NCBI GenBank assembly: GCA_038501195.1
Contig: JBBPUQ010000003.1
Span: 3,998,501 to 4,062,500 of the forward strand
Source: Nemania diffusa
Taxonomy: Eukaryota; Ascomycota; Sordariomycetes; Xylariales; Xylariaceae
Direction: 5' to 3'
DNA length: 64,000 bases
The stretch's first letter is position 1. Every line of letters begins with the position of its first letter. The notes beneath the pieces are model-generated. The model made no database searches. It had not been told where the DNA came from and was given only the letters and a program-made list of their open reading frames with translations. Shown piece after piece: positions 34,443-46,100 of the stretch. Made by a program: the position numbers and the translations under genes.

Positions 34443-35120
34443 AATGATAATGACGATGGGAGGGATGTAATAGAGGACTATATAGAATATAGTTGTACGA
34501 GATGGAGAAGAAGACCCTTGTCTCCCTTTATGGCATTATAGTATCGTTCATGCCAGCAACTTGCAATGAATAGGTAGCTACCTTAGTTAGGGAGATCGAT
34601 GGAGATTCGCGGGACAAGATGAGCCTGAAATGGTGGTAGGTAGTACAAATAGTCATTTAGTGTTGTAGCAAGCCTCTATCTACCTATGTAGTCCATCCCT
34701 TGTTTCGGACGATTGAAGACTCACTTACATTACGTAGCGAAGCTGCCCACCGTGACGTCTACGGCAAGCGCCCACATACACACCTACCTACATAGGAGGA
34801 CAGGCATATTCCATGAGGTAGGCATGTATTCTGGACAGATCTGGAGTCTTCTGTAGGCTGCGACATGTGTCTGTCATAGTGGACCTAGCCGCCTAATCCT
34901 TGTTCATACAGGTGCATGTACGCTAACCATACAGAATATCGCACTGCAGATCGGACCACGTGCAGCGTTAAAGATTAAGGTAGGTACCTCTTAAGGGGGG
35001 AGTTATCTACTGTACCGTATCTACCGGTAGCTTCAATATTTCAGCTGCCTACCTACCTACCTACATAGAGGCTATAACCTTCAATAATCATTCACGGTAT
35101 ATCCCCTTGCCAAAATATCA
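34443..35120. other. Intergenic with dense CTACCTAC motifs
   Basis: From 34570 to 35065 the words GTAGGTAG, CTACCTACATA and ACCTACCTACCTAC recur. No gene seen. Confidence 0.5.
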
Positions 35121-36694
35121 TCATCGCGCAGCTTGACTGTTTCCGGTGGCCTCCAGAGGATTTTGAGGATTCGTCGGGGCTTGTCCGTTGTCATTAATCT
35201 CAGCTGCCTCCAAGGACTCTACATCTGTCGCATGTTTCTTGCCTCGTTGCAGCCACCATTTGAAGAATATCGTCAAAAACTGGGCAACAAAGACCTGCTC
35301 TACTGTGTAGAGCAGAACGGGAACCTGAATCGCTGAAATAGTAAAATTGTCTAGTTGTGACCACATCGCCGCAACCAATGGAATGCCTACACTCGTCGTC
35401 TTTGCCGCACCGCAGAAGCATACAGCTACCGCCAGCTCCCTTGGCATCCTCTTAACTGTAATGGCTCGTCTGAACACACCTGGGAGACGCGAACCCGGCC
35501 TAGAATCGACGATGTATGCATCTACCATCGCGATGACAGGTTGAGGTGGATATGCAATATAAAAGCAAATAACCGTGAAGAGAAGATACTCTGCCACATT
35601 TATAAAAACGTTGAAGATTACAGACGACTTGGGGAGCGTGGTGAGTGCACCAGTCTCGAAGGCGCCTGAAAATGTCGACCTATGAATTGATCAGTTAATT
35701 TGCTCCTCATGTCTTTGAGAACAGCCACAAACCACGCCACTAAGACTAGAACCACTGAGCAGAACTTTGCAAGATAAAAGGTTCTCAACACCCAGAGGGT
35801 CTGCTGTGGAAAGGCCCAGCGTAGGCCTTGGCCGACTGCCAAAGGCAATAGCGCACTCAACCCAAGCTGCTTCAAGACAGAAATATACATTGGCCCAAGC
35901 GTGCTAGATGTTGCAGGTCGTAGAGAGTCGAATACTGAGTCGCCTGGCAAAAACGCATATATCAAGAAAGGCGAGAGAAACGAGCCAACCACATTGCCAA
36001 TGACTACTTCAATGATAGCTGCAGCTTCATCGCCACCTGAATTCTTGGTCATGACGACATTAGATGCGATGGTCGTGGGAATGCAGCTGACTACGACCAT
36101 ACCGACCAAGATACTCGGTTCAATCTTCCCCGAGTTGATCCCGCCGGCAGCGATTATGATGCGGATAAGAACTAGAACCATATCAGCTGTTGCTCCTAAA
36201 CCTACACGAGAGGCTCAACCGACTGAGTTGTATGACTGGTATAAGAAGCAGATTAATCCCTTGCACAACTATATGCAACCGCCAATTTAATGCATGTTCT
36301 TTGAGCTTCTCTGGGCTTAGCTGGGCCCCATTGACCAGGAATATGAACCCAATGCCCCCGTATAGGATCGAATATTCGGATTTTATGATGCCTCCACGCG
36401 CTGCTACATCTATCACATGGCTTCAGTATATGCATCTTACTTCAGCTATTAACCATTTGACGTACTGGGGAAGAAATAGCCTAATACCGCAGCGAGGCCA
36501 AAGCCGACAACAAGCCAGTTATCAAGGATGAAACCTAAGCCTCGTCTAACAATATATAAAATCTTCGAGTGGGCGATAAGACCTTTCTCGTTGCCTGTGG
36601 AGTCCATTTCGATATTTTTAAAGATCTTCTCCCCCCTCGCATTAACGGTTGATGGGTTAATACTAACCAAGTCTACGTTGTCAGATTGTGTCAT
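35121..36694 (-). CDS. RCH1: SBF-like (SLC10A7/Rch1-type) membrane transporter, 470 aa
   Basis: Four exons: 36694-36466, 36409-36224, 36171-35733 and 35679-35121. All phases close and sum to 471 codons including stop. About ten hydrophobic segments are visible. Family motifs: ILYGGIGFIFLVNGAQLS, VGMVVVSCIPTTIASNVVMT, EVVIGNVVGSFLSPFLIY, STFSGAFETGAL and CFCGAAKTTSVGIPLVAAMW. This matches fungal Rch1, a plasma-membrane regulator of calcium uptake related to bile-acid:sodium symporters. One donor is GTTTGT and one is the weak GTCGGT, chosen because they alone give LVAWSTFSGAF and a continuous helix. The start at 36694 gives MTQSDNVDL; an in-frame ATG lies further upstream. The C-terminal 50 residues are hydrophilic. 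Confidence 0.85.
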
Positions 36695-37730
36695 CAGCCT
36701 TTCGCTAAATAGAGTTAACAGAGGCACAGATTAACATCGGGTTAAAGCAACTAGATACATACCCAACTTTAAAAAGCGGCGAGGGCTTCTCCGACGTCTT
36801 ATTCCCGGGGGAACAAACCCGATCAGACCCGATTTTGCTGCCGAAGATAAGAAAAAAACATATGCCAACAAGACCGATGTAGACTATTCTGGCCGGAAAT
36901 GGAGCCGGCGGTCCACATAGGTAGTCGTTTTCCGCCTTGTCTCATTAGGTATTACTGTACTACGCAGTAGTATGAAGAGTGAGATGCGTCAACCTCAATG
37001 CCGTGTCTCACGGAAGGTAATCCTATTCATTCAGTTTATTTACGAGAACTTTTTTCTTCCCTCAACTCAAAAAAAGCGCCAGCAACTATATTATCACTCA
37101 ACAGCACACTAATTACCCACTACATCCATCAATCCACGGTATGGATGTGCGACCCATTATCAAGTATGATTAAGGGATATGATTTTAAGAAACTTCATTG
37201 TTAAGAAACAGCGAGGTTGTATCGAATTTACTAAGCCGCGAAACGAGTAATCAGGTTGTTCTAATCCAGGTGCATGACCCTCACTAACCTAGAGTTCCGA
37301 CCCAACTATTACTGATCTGACCGTCATAAGAATTAAACGCCAGAGCCACCACTATTCAAAAGACAGTGTTATTGAAGTTCAATTTACTGCTTAATCTAAT
37401 ATGAAAGAGTGTTGTTCGTGGAGCATACCAAATACTGAAAACTCTAGCTGTGTAATTTTATTACTTGACTAGAGGTTTCATCACTGAGGTATGAAGTATC
37501 TATATAGAGAAAAGCTAACGTTAACTTTAGTACATCTTACGAAAATAATGGTATACGATCCAACTGATGTTAAATGTAGATACGATCGGTCACTTGCAGC
37601 TATCTACCTAGGTATGTAGGTAGCTTATGATAACAAGAACTGATGTACTTGCGGAAGTCACGTGGAATTCTCTCTAACCGAGACTTGAATACTTCAAGCC
37701 TCGAGAGCTTGATAGGTAGCACGCACTTGA
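36695..37730. other. Intergenic, nothing recognised
   Basis: 1 kb of AT-rich spacer between two minus-strand genes. Frames shorter than 70 codons only. Confidence 0.5.
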
Positions 37731-39030
37731 TTACCAAGCATAAGCGTGGCCGTCGACGTCCTTCACTTTCCCAAGCTTCCTAATCCCGCTCGCCTCCATG
37801 GATTTCTCCACTCGAGACACATGTCTAAGAATCTGGCAAAAAGCCCAGAAGTCATTGCCGCAGCGATTAATAGCGACAGCCAGATTGACTAGCTGGCCGT
37901 CATCTTTAGTGGCCCAGCCTTTGTGAATCGCCACCAGGAGTCCATTGGCATTAAGGACCGCGCCCCCGGAGGACCCTGTATACTTAGCGTTAGTATAATA
38001 AAGCATTCATACTGATTGCATACCTGTCGCTAGCGAACATACCTTTTTCGGAGTCGCCATTATGCTCAGCCATCCCTATGAAAAAGGAGGAACCATACTG
38101 TAGAGTACAGTTGCTAACACATAGCCGCTTACCTGGCGCGTAGTCGGGCATGTCATATGGGAACCCATAGACACTGGCGTGAATGCCATCCTCGGCCAAG
38201 GGCGTCTGTGTATACTGAATGGGTTGGACCGTATCGAACGGTTTCGAGAAGCAGATAAAAGCGAGGTCGTTTCGATGCAACCCTTCGTACCACTTCAAGT
38301 GCACGGCGACGTAGTTGCCAACTCGACGCTCGGTGTCTTCACTACCTTCAATCCCTGCCAAGATTACCACGTTTTTAGCGTGACCATGTTCGTTGACGAG
38401 AAGATGACCAGCAGTCGCAACGATCAACGGATCGATTAGAACCCCTGATCCGGAACAGGTAGTGCCATTAACGGTGGCAGTGATATGCATGACCCCTGTA
38501 TGTTTATCAGAGAAGTGTAATAAAGAGAGTGTGATATATAAAATGTCGGAAAATATACCCCTCAGAGTACTACTAGGCACCAACAGATTCGATGCGACCA
38601 CCTTTCGCTCGTTTGTGCCGATGACAACCTCGGAAACTTCACGAGAAAGCGGGAAAACAACGCCCGCTTTCTCCAATTGAGGTTCTAGCTTCATAACGTT
38701 GCGCACCGACTTGGGAGGTATCTTAGGGGAGAGTGTGGCGTTTACGGCGGACATTGAAGCCGGGCTATCATAAAAGCGGATTGTTAGCCGGCATTGCTAC
38801 ACACGACGGGATGGGAAAGTATGTGCATGTCAGTCTCTAAAGCTGCCACCTATGGGCGTAACCTACTGTAGTTTCAAGGAGCCTGACTCGGCTATACTCC
38901 CAAGAACCTTTGTGGTCAACCCCGGGTTCTTACGCATAGCCTGGGCCAACTTGACTATGACTCCGGCTGTTGGTGTCACAGCACTACCGCCGGACTCATC
39001 TGGCAACTTCTCGGTGGTCATCGTGGGCAT
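37731..39030 (-). CDS. Trypsin-like (chymotrypsin-fold) serine peptidase, 336 aa
   Basis: Five exons: 39030-38867, 38764-38559, 38495-38133, 38075-38043 and 37975-37731. They sum to 337 codons including stop. The fourth is only 33 nt. Catalytic residues are visible: His in LIVATAGHLLVNEHG, Asp in HRNDLAFICFSKPF, Ser in KGSSGGAVLN. There is no signal peptide; the first 100 residues are a non-catalytic leader with VVFPLSREVSEVVIG. This is the layout of intracellular V8/trypsin-like domains common in fungi, sometimes attached to signalling or heterokaryon proteins. Intron 2 keeps the frame if retained. The start could also be the Met three codons later. TTTCCAACAG just upstream of the start suggests a 5' UTR intron. 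Confidence 0.8.
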
Positions 39031-39765
39031 AGGCTGTTGGAAAAGCAAATTTAGGTAAGAGTCTCGACGTAGGATGATAACTGAGATTGGGTGCGATGTT
39101 TGGTGTAGTTGAGTCTGAGCATAGAAGATTAGGATTTAAATACAGATAATTAGTAGGGTGTAGCTCACTACAAATAGGGGATGAAAGCCAGTGACCGCTA
39201 ACTGCGTTGCAAGGCCCAACGTCTCTACAGACCTCCTCGGAGGAGATCAAATACTTCCCCGTCATGCTACATCCTTTCGTATGTAGGAGTTTGGAGAATG
39301 AAGGGGTTGTGAGGGCTAGTGATTGATCCTGTTAAATGTAAAATACTGTAAGGTCTACTTGGAGCTGGAGTTCGGGATTCCTAGGGGGTTAATATATGTT
39401 CAACTGCTACTGGCTACCACAGCATGTCGATGATACCAAACCCCACCCATATACCTTGATAGCACTATTTGGAAAGCTAGGCTGGGATTCCAACTATGCT
39501 ACTTCGGCTGTAAATGTTGGGAATGGTAGATAGAGAACAGAAGAGAACTAATCAGCACAGATTCCAGTGTAGCATTGCATTCCACCCCCTAAACGGCCAC
39601 CTACGACATTCATGGCCAATCCGAGAACGAATGTGTTGAGTAGTTTAGTTACAATTCAGCGGGGTTGATCATGGAAACTATCCACGGCTCCTTATGTACT
39701 CAACTCATTGCCCCAGCCTCGATTCTCTCTTAATTCTAAGCCGCAACTAGATAAAACATATATAC
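39031..39765. other. Intergenic between protease genes, nothing recognised
   Basis: Upstream of the trypsin-like gene and downstream of the sedolisin. The 89-codon frame 38996-39265 overlaps exon 1 in another frame. Confidence 0.5.
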
Positions 39766-42039
39766 TCAATCCAAAGCAGCCGCCAGCATTTTCTGAAAGT
39801 CTGGTATTCCCATACCAGTAGCGGGATCCCATCCCACAGTTCCATTCCAAGATGCCCAGGGGATTTTTCCTCCGCCTCGTACTACCATATTTAGAGTCAG
39901 CTATGGACATCGCGGAAGCGATCGAGATGTGATTTAGAAACGAGGAAAATTCCTAAGACATGGCTCTGACCTGAAGAGCTGGGTCTTCTACTCTTAAAAT
40001 GGCAAAGGCGAGAAGAAGATGACTGCGACAACTACTTACCTAGCCCCCCTGTCTGCATATTATATCCATTGCACCCAACGGCTTTACCCGCCGTAACGTC
40101 GACGAGGGGTCCAGATTTTAGACTATACAAGAACGGATTGATGAACCCCATGGTCGGCTTCCCTGCCCTTAAACGAGCGTCGTTGAGCAGCGCGATGATA
40201 CCAGCTACCACTGGTGCCGCTGCTGATGTCCCTCCGGTCTGACCTATGTCGTCTGAGTTATAAAATAGATAACTACCATGCCGTTAGTCTTTAGGACTGT
40301 ATGCCATAGTGATCTATTTTTATAGGCATTTAGAGAGCGTGGGTCGTGGCTTTACCAAGCGCTGTTATATCCTTTTTTCTCGACTTACTTTGGTGACAGG
40401 CTATGTGCGGAGATATCCGGGAACGCCCGCCCCGGGAAGTTGGCGTACAAATCATAGTATGCTTTAGTCTTCGGCGGGATACGCTGCTCGATGTATGCGT
40501 CGACGGCGTCCTGCTGGTACCAGGGCCGGGCGAAGTAGTTGCTAAAGCCCCCCGAGCTGCCAATCCAGGCAATCTCTGGCGCCCAGGACTCGGTCCCGCC
40601 CACAGCGGTGATGAAAGGGCAGGATGCTGGGAACCCGGGCGTGAATTCTAACTTCTTCCTCCCGTCGTTCGAGATACAAGGCGCTCCGATGCCGGTGTCC
40701 CCCGATGATTCAAGGACCGTGATCCCTCGCAGCCCCATCATACCGATCATGTCGCACACGCGCTTCGCATACTATAATAGACAATAATGAGAATACACTT
40801 CTTGGCTAAATTGATAGGACTCAGAGGAGTCGACAAGATTAGATTATATGTTAGGGAGAGAAGTATATAATACGAGAAAACTTATCGCATACTATGTTGA
40901 AGTCAGTACCACGTCCCGTCGATGCCGGATAAGGGAGCCAAGGGGGCGAAGCTCAGGGGTGTCAGTGACTCACCATCAATAGGCACCGACTGCTCATCAT
41001 CCCCATACGAATTCGAGATGACCTGCGGCAGCTCCTCGTTCTCCATATCCAGCAGGAAACTATAGTACTCGAGATACGGCTCGTTAGTATTGTGTTCGGC
41101 GTCGGGGATGCCGACGCTCGGCACGAAGGGGGGCGACCCGCCGGTGATGAACTGGACCTGCGGCAGGGGGTGCGCCATGGCGCTCTGAAACTGCGCGTCC
41201 AGGTTCGCCTCGACGTGGGCGCCGTCGCGCGCCTGGTTGTCCACGCCGCCGCTGATCAGCGCCGTCGCGAAGTCCTGCTCGGGTATCCCGAAGGCGCGCT
41301 GGTACGCGTGCAGGTCCGCGAGCCGCGCCGACTCGTTCAGGAAGCTGCCGAAGCCGAGCCGGCTGCCGCTCGAGGCGCTCGGCACGTAGTCGCCGATGTT
41401 GTACGCGCTGCGCAGGCACGGCGGCGTGATCAGCCGCGTGCAGTTGTCCGCCCCCGCGGCCATCTCGGCCATCTTGACACGCGCCTGCGCATTTCCCTCG
41501 TCGTGGATGGGCATCCGGTGCGACTTCGTCTGCCCGAAGAACGTCGTCGGGTGGATCAGCTGCACGAAGGGCGCGATGTGCTCCGGCACGGAGTACTCGG
41601 TCGTCCGCAGCTTCCGGGACCCCGCGACGTTGTAGTACGCAAAGGTGGTGTTGAGCAGCCGGTTCATCGTCTTCACGGGGGCGGCGAACTTGATGTTCGC
41701 GCCTTGCTCGTGGATGTGCTCGACGCCGTGGCTCCTGAGCCAGCTAGTCACGGCGGCTGAGGCGCCGTCTGTGGCTGGGAACAGCGCGTCCACCTCCTCC
41801 TTGGTGAGCCACTTGCCGTAGTTAGGGCTAGTAGGCGTCGCGAGGTCCTTCAGCTTTTCCACAAGGATGTCGGTGTTGTCTAGCGCGAGGCCGATCTGCA
41901 GAGTCATCATCTGCGAGGTGGCGGGCAGAGCGACTCGTGACACAGTCTCCGAAAGAGACATGCGGCTCATGACTGCCGAGAGGACAGGCGTGGCGAAGCT
42001 CGCCAGGTAAGCTACCAGTATTTTGCTTTGTCCTGCCAT
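39766..42039 (-). CDS. Sedolisin (S53 tripeptidyl-peptidase-like), secreted; two unresolved junctions
   Basis: Exons seen: 42039-40974, 40771-40389, about 40252-40040, and 39882-39766. A signal peptide begins MAGQSKILVAYLASFATPVL, then the activation propeptide with SPNYGKWLTKEEVDALFP. The catalytic set is present: Glu/Asp in GAHVEANLDAQF, oxyanion Asp in SSGDTGIGAP, Ser in GGTSAAAPVVAG. The C-terminus WNGTVGWDPATGMG is the conserved calcium-site region. Exon 3 to 4 joins cleanly. At exon 1 to 2 and exon 2 to 3 the reading phases do not agree with the visible GT-AG sites, so a small missed exon, an assembly indel or decay is possible. Exon 1 is strikingly GC-rich (41.1-41.7 kb) relative to its flanks. 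Confidence 0.8.
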
Positions 42040-42394
42040 TTCTGCGTGTCTGGTCCTGATTATGTTGGCTGTACTCGTTCAATGACCTCGCAGGGCCGGT
42101 CGCGCGACTTGATGTCTCTCATGATACTCGCGGGATCAGGCGCGGACAGTCTGCTCATTTATCATGTCTGTCTACTTAGAGGCCAGTTCTCGTACCGGGC
42201 GGCAAGTCTTTACCTGCGATGCAGGTATGTGGGACGGGATCTAGACCTGGCCGTCCGAGTCCTCTTCGGTTCTCCTCCCGAGAGGCTCGCCCGTCCGCAT
42301 CGATATTCTGGATCGTCATATAGATTATCTGCGGCCGTTAATTTCAGGGATCCCATAATCCCGTTCATCTAAGGACAATTTAATGAGGGGCCTG
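42040..42394. other. Sedolisin upstream region
   Basis: Leader and promoter side of the sedolisin gene. The 114-codon plus frame at 42028-42372 shows no domain. Confidence 0.45.
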
Positions 42395-43122
42395 ACAACC
42401 CGACCAGTACCCCCCTACCCCCACATACCTACAGTGCTAAAAAACAGCCAATAGAAAATAAGAGAGCCGCCCCATCCGACCACTACTAGTAAAGTTGAAA
42501 TATTTTTTATTAAATAGTTAATCGATTAATAATCAATTAACAATTAATTAATAATTAATAAATATATATATAAAAGTTATTTTTTTTTTTAAAATATATA
42601 TATAATATAATATTTATTAATTAATAATTAATCGATTAATAATTAATTAATATTTAATATATATATTTTTTATTTTTTATTTTTATTTTTTTTAAAAATA
42701 ACTTTTATATATATATTTATTAATTATTAATTAATTATTAATCGATTATTAATTAATTATAATAAAATATTTCAATATTAATATAATATATTATATATAA
42801 TATATATTAATTATTAATTAATTATTAATTAATTAATATTTAATTATTATTTATATATAAAATTTTTTAAATTAAAAATATTAAATAGTAATCGATTATT
42901 AATCGATTATAATAAAATATTTCAATATTAACATAGTATATTATATATAATATATATTAATTATTAATTAATTATTAATCGATTAATAATCGATTTCTTT
43001 ATTAATTTTATTTTTAAATTACCCGACCAGTACTAGTGTTTTAGCGCTGTTGATCGCATCCACTTCCTTGACCTGATTTGGGTGTTGGTGTGTTGATCAA
43101 GGGGGGGTACTGGTCAGGTTGT
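42395..43122. mobile_element. AT-rich element with terminal inverted repeats
   Basis: Ends are inverted copies of about 22 bp: ACAACCCGACCAGTACCCCC at 42395 and its complement ending at 43122, with one or two mismatches. Between 42492 and 43020 lies over 500 bp that is almost pure A/T with ATCGATTAAT islands. The AT block is flanked by near-identical direct words CCGACCA(C/G)TACTAGT at about 42476 and 43023. No ORF. It looks like a non-autonomous or heavily mutated DNA element; the extreme AT content is compatible with RIP, but I cannot prove it. Confidence 0.65.
42756..42979 (+). repeat. 150-bp-spaced direct repeat inside the AT-rich element
   Basis: The segment starting TTATAATAAAATATTTCAAT near 42757 recurs near 42907 for about 74 bp with only two or so differences (ATATAATATA versus ACATAGTATA). 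An inverted pair containing AAAAGTTATTTTT / AAAAATAACTTTT also lies at about 42570-42720. Confidence 0.7.
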
Positions 43123-46100
43123 GTGGGTACACCAATTTAATATTGACCGATTGGGAGGTTTGCAGCCGGCCGCGGCACGACATATAGCCGGGACCGCCAG
43201 AGAGCCACGAAAGGGTGTCACCCGACGTTGCATACTTAGCCTTTTGGCTTGACTTTGTATGTCAGGTGACCTAATAGGACTAAGGCATGGAGATTTAAAT
43301 ATACTTCGGAATAGAAACATTGCATCATGCTCATGGTGGAGATGTTCTAGAGCGATAGGTCTGGCTGTCGAGACCATTGTCTTAGGATATCCCCAGAGCG
43401 ACTTCACAAAATGGTGGTTCTTTATATTCACCATCTAAATATAGAGACTCTGTTTGGGAAATGTATAATAACTCCATGATATGAGGGCTATTTCTAGACT
43501 ATTAACTTGCTCTAATGACGTCGTGACAGCTGTGTAACTGGGGTGGAGGCATGAAGCGAAAGAAAGTTGTCTCAGATTTACATGCTCTCGTAAAAGCTGG
43601 TGCTCTTGTCGATGTAATATTACTGACTAAATCAAGGCCGATCAAATTGAAGATATCTCTGTAGAATCCTAAGTAACTTTCAACTTATATTCGACTGACT
43701 ACATCATGTTTTAACCACCTCAAACGCGTATATCAGCAAGATATTTATAGCCTAGACATGATACCACTAATCTATTGATAGAAATAACATCTTAGGAATT
43801 GGAGAAAGGGTTGTCCTGACAAAGCAATTGCTGCAATGCTGATTTAGCGAAGCTCGTAACTAGTAATCATGGGCAGGGGTTTTTTTCCGTCTCCGTATCG
43901 AACTGCTATTGATTTCTGTACAGGCTCCCTTTCTAAGATAAAGAGAAATATCTGCATTTCTTAGTAGGAAGTGTTCTAGTGTATCCTTCTCGCAGTTAGA
44001 TGACAACTAAACCTTTCCTAGCACCGATCTCAACCATGGCATGAAGTTTTATTCGGAAGGAATAAAGAAACGTTGAATATATAAGTCTGGTGAACGCCCT
44101 GTGTTCAATAATTTGTAGACTTGCTTGACTTATGCTAAACCCAGGAGAGCGTTGAGAATGGACAGCTACAATGGAATGCCCTATGGGCGCTGCGTCTTGT
44201 TGTAACAGACTGGGTAGCCTCATTTCATTATCAGCTACTCTATGTTTTGTATGCGATTACATTCAATTTAAAGACAATGTTTGTTTTTGGTCCCGAGATG
44301 TGACGCGGAAACAATAACAATAGTATATATAAATCGTGTAGTAGAGTCCAAAAAAGGGGGAGAAAGCCTACCGGCCCTGAAATAAGTATTAAGGTAACTA
44401 TCGAGTGCCTATCGAGACGTACGAATCCTACCAAGTATCCGGAGTTCAAAATGATACAGAGATTACTAAATTTGATGTCGAATGCATCGAATTACAAAAA
44501 AGACATGCATCTTAAATGCAAATCCAAGGCCCTGGTACTGGTCTTGAATGTTACTGTCTGCACGATTCGTATACAGCGACCCGACAAATGCATGCCGGGA
44601 TAACGAATTGTTAACCGCGAGGGATCTGTAGGGATCTTCTTCTTTTTTTACTCATCATCACTATGTCTGGCAACACCGACTATACCTCCACAGAGATACT
44701 ATTAGCTGATACTTACCTAGGTGCTATGGTATGAGGGAATCAAATAAGGGGTTCGCACAAAGCAGCAGACATAATTGTATTTCTGTCTAGGAGTATGGCG
44801 GAATTTACCGTCAGCTGTGTTAAGCTTGACGTAGACGCAAACTCCCTAAATGTTAGTTATCGTAGCTAGGTGTAGCTAGGTCCAAATCATTCAAGCCCAT
44901 TTCAACACTAGCTAAGCTTAAGCTTCAACTTCAAAATAGTGCACAGCTATTCATGGATCTCCCAACCCTTAGTGTAGCATCTCAGTCTAGTCCCGGGGTT
45001 AGGCGTTCGTATACTAGCGGAAATCGCTTGCTCACGTTGTTACGATTGGACGTTGAGTCTGGACGAAGTAGAGAGTCATCGACATGGGGCATAGTAATAT
45101 TTCTGAGCTATCGTCTTTGAAATATCATAATTCACAGCGCGAAGATCGCAAATGATTTCCTTGGGCGACAGAGGTGCTATTAATGAGCGCGCAATTCCGC
45201 ACCATTTTCGTATATTGGATTCGCGCTAGATCGATATAGACTTGAAGATAATGGTATATAGATAGACGAGAACGTGGGTAGAGAGTGGGGACATGGCTAC
45301 CAACTCTCGAGGCTCTACGACCACGTGGAGCTAAATGTCGCCGTAGGCAGCGCTAGGATTTTCCAGCGTCTTTGATGTTTAACTTCATGGTCTAGATGGG
45401 AGACTAGACGCACCAAGTGGGTGGTAAGTAGAGGCGATGGGGAGGGAGGTAGCAACGAAAATATGAAATATATGTGTATTGATTATTAATTGGTTTTAAT
45501 AGTAGAGAATACTTACCACCCTTTTGTAAATACCTTAAGGAACTCGTGAAAAGTATACCTGTCTTGAGATAATGCAATGAGGTTCATAACTTAGACGGCT
45601 GCTTACCTAGTTTTTGCGGTTAACCCCAGTCAGATTATCTCTTGATCCCTACCCATCAGAAAAGGGGAAGTCAAAAGATAATCAATCAAAGTACGAGTAT
45701 CACGGGAGTGTTTCAGCCATCAATTATTCCTCACGATCTCGCTCAGTAGCTCTGGCTGCTGCAATAGAGGCTGGGCTAGCTTAAACCGGGGTTATTGAAG
45801 CTGACGCCATAGTCAGGTCATCTTGTAGATAGTATACGCATAACATCATTGGGAGCGATGCCAGCTCGACCGCAGAGTTATCATGTACAGAGGCCCGGTC
45901 AGAGTAGTATGTATGGAACGCCACGGCAGTCCAGACCTCCATGCTTGGAGGGAGGCTGAGTGGCAAATGCGATGCGCGCGCACGTACATATGAATATATA
46001 TATTCATAGTAGGTAATATTTCTCCATTTCCTGAACGACACGACTCTGCATGCAATTAGCGGTGAATGATCCAGTGCGCCTCTTGCGGAAGGCTGACGGC

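Noticed and set aside
41092..41760. 222-codon plus-strand frame
   Set aside because: Antisense shadow of the GC-rich sedolisin exon; Arg/Val-rich composition typical of shadows.
42492..43020. Possible replication origin or centromere-like AT block
   Set aside because: The TIRs and bracketing direct words make a mobile-element origin more likely; nothing specific to an origin is visible.
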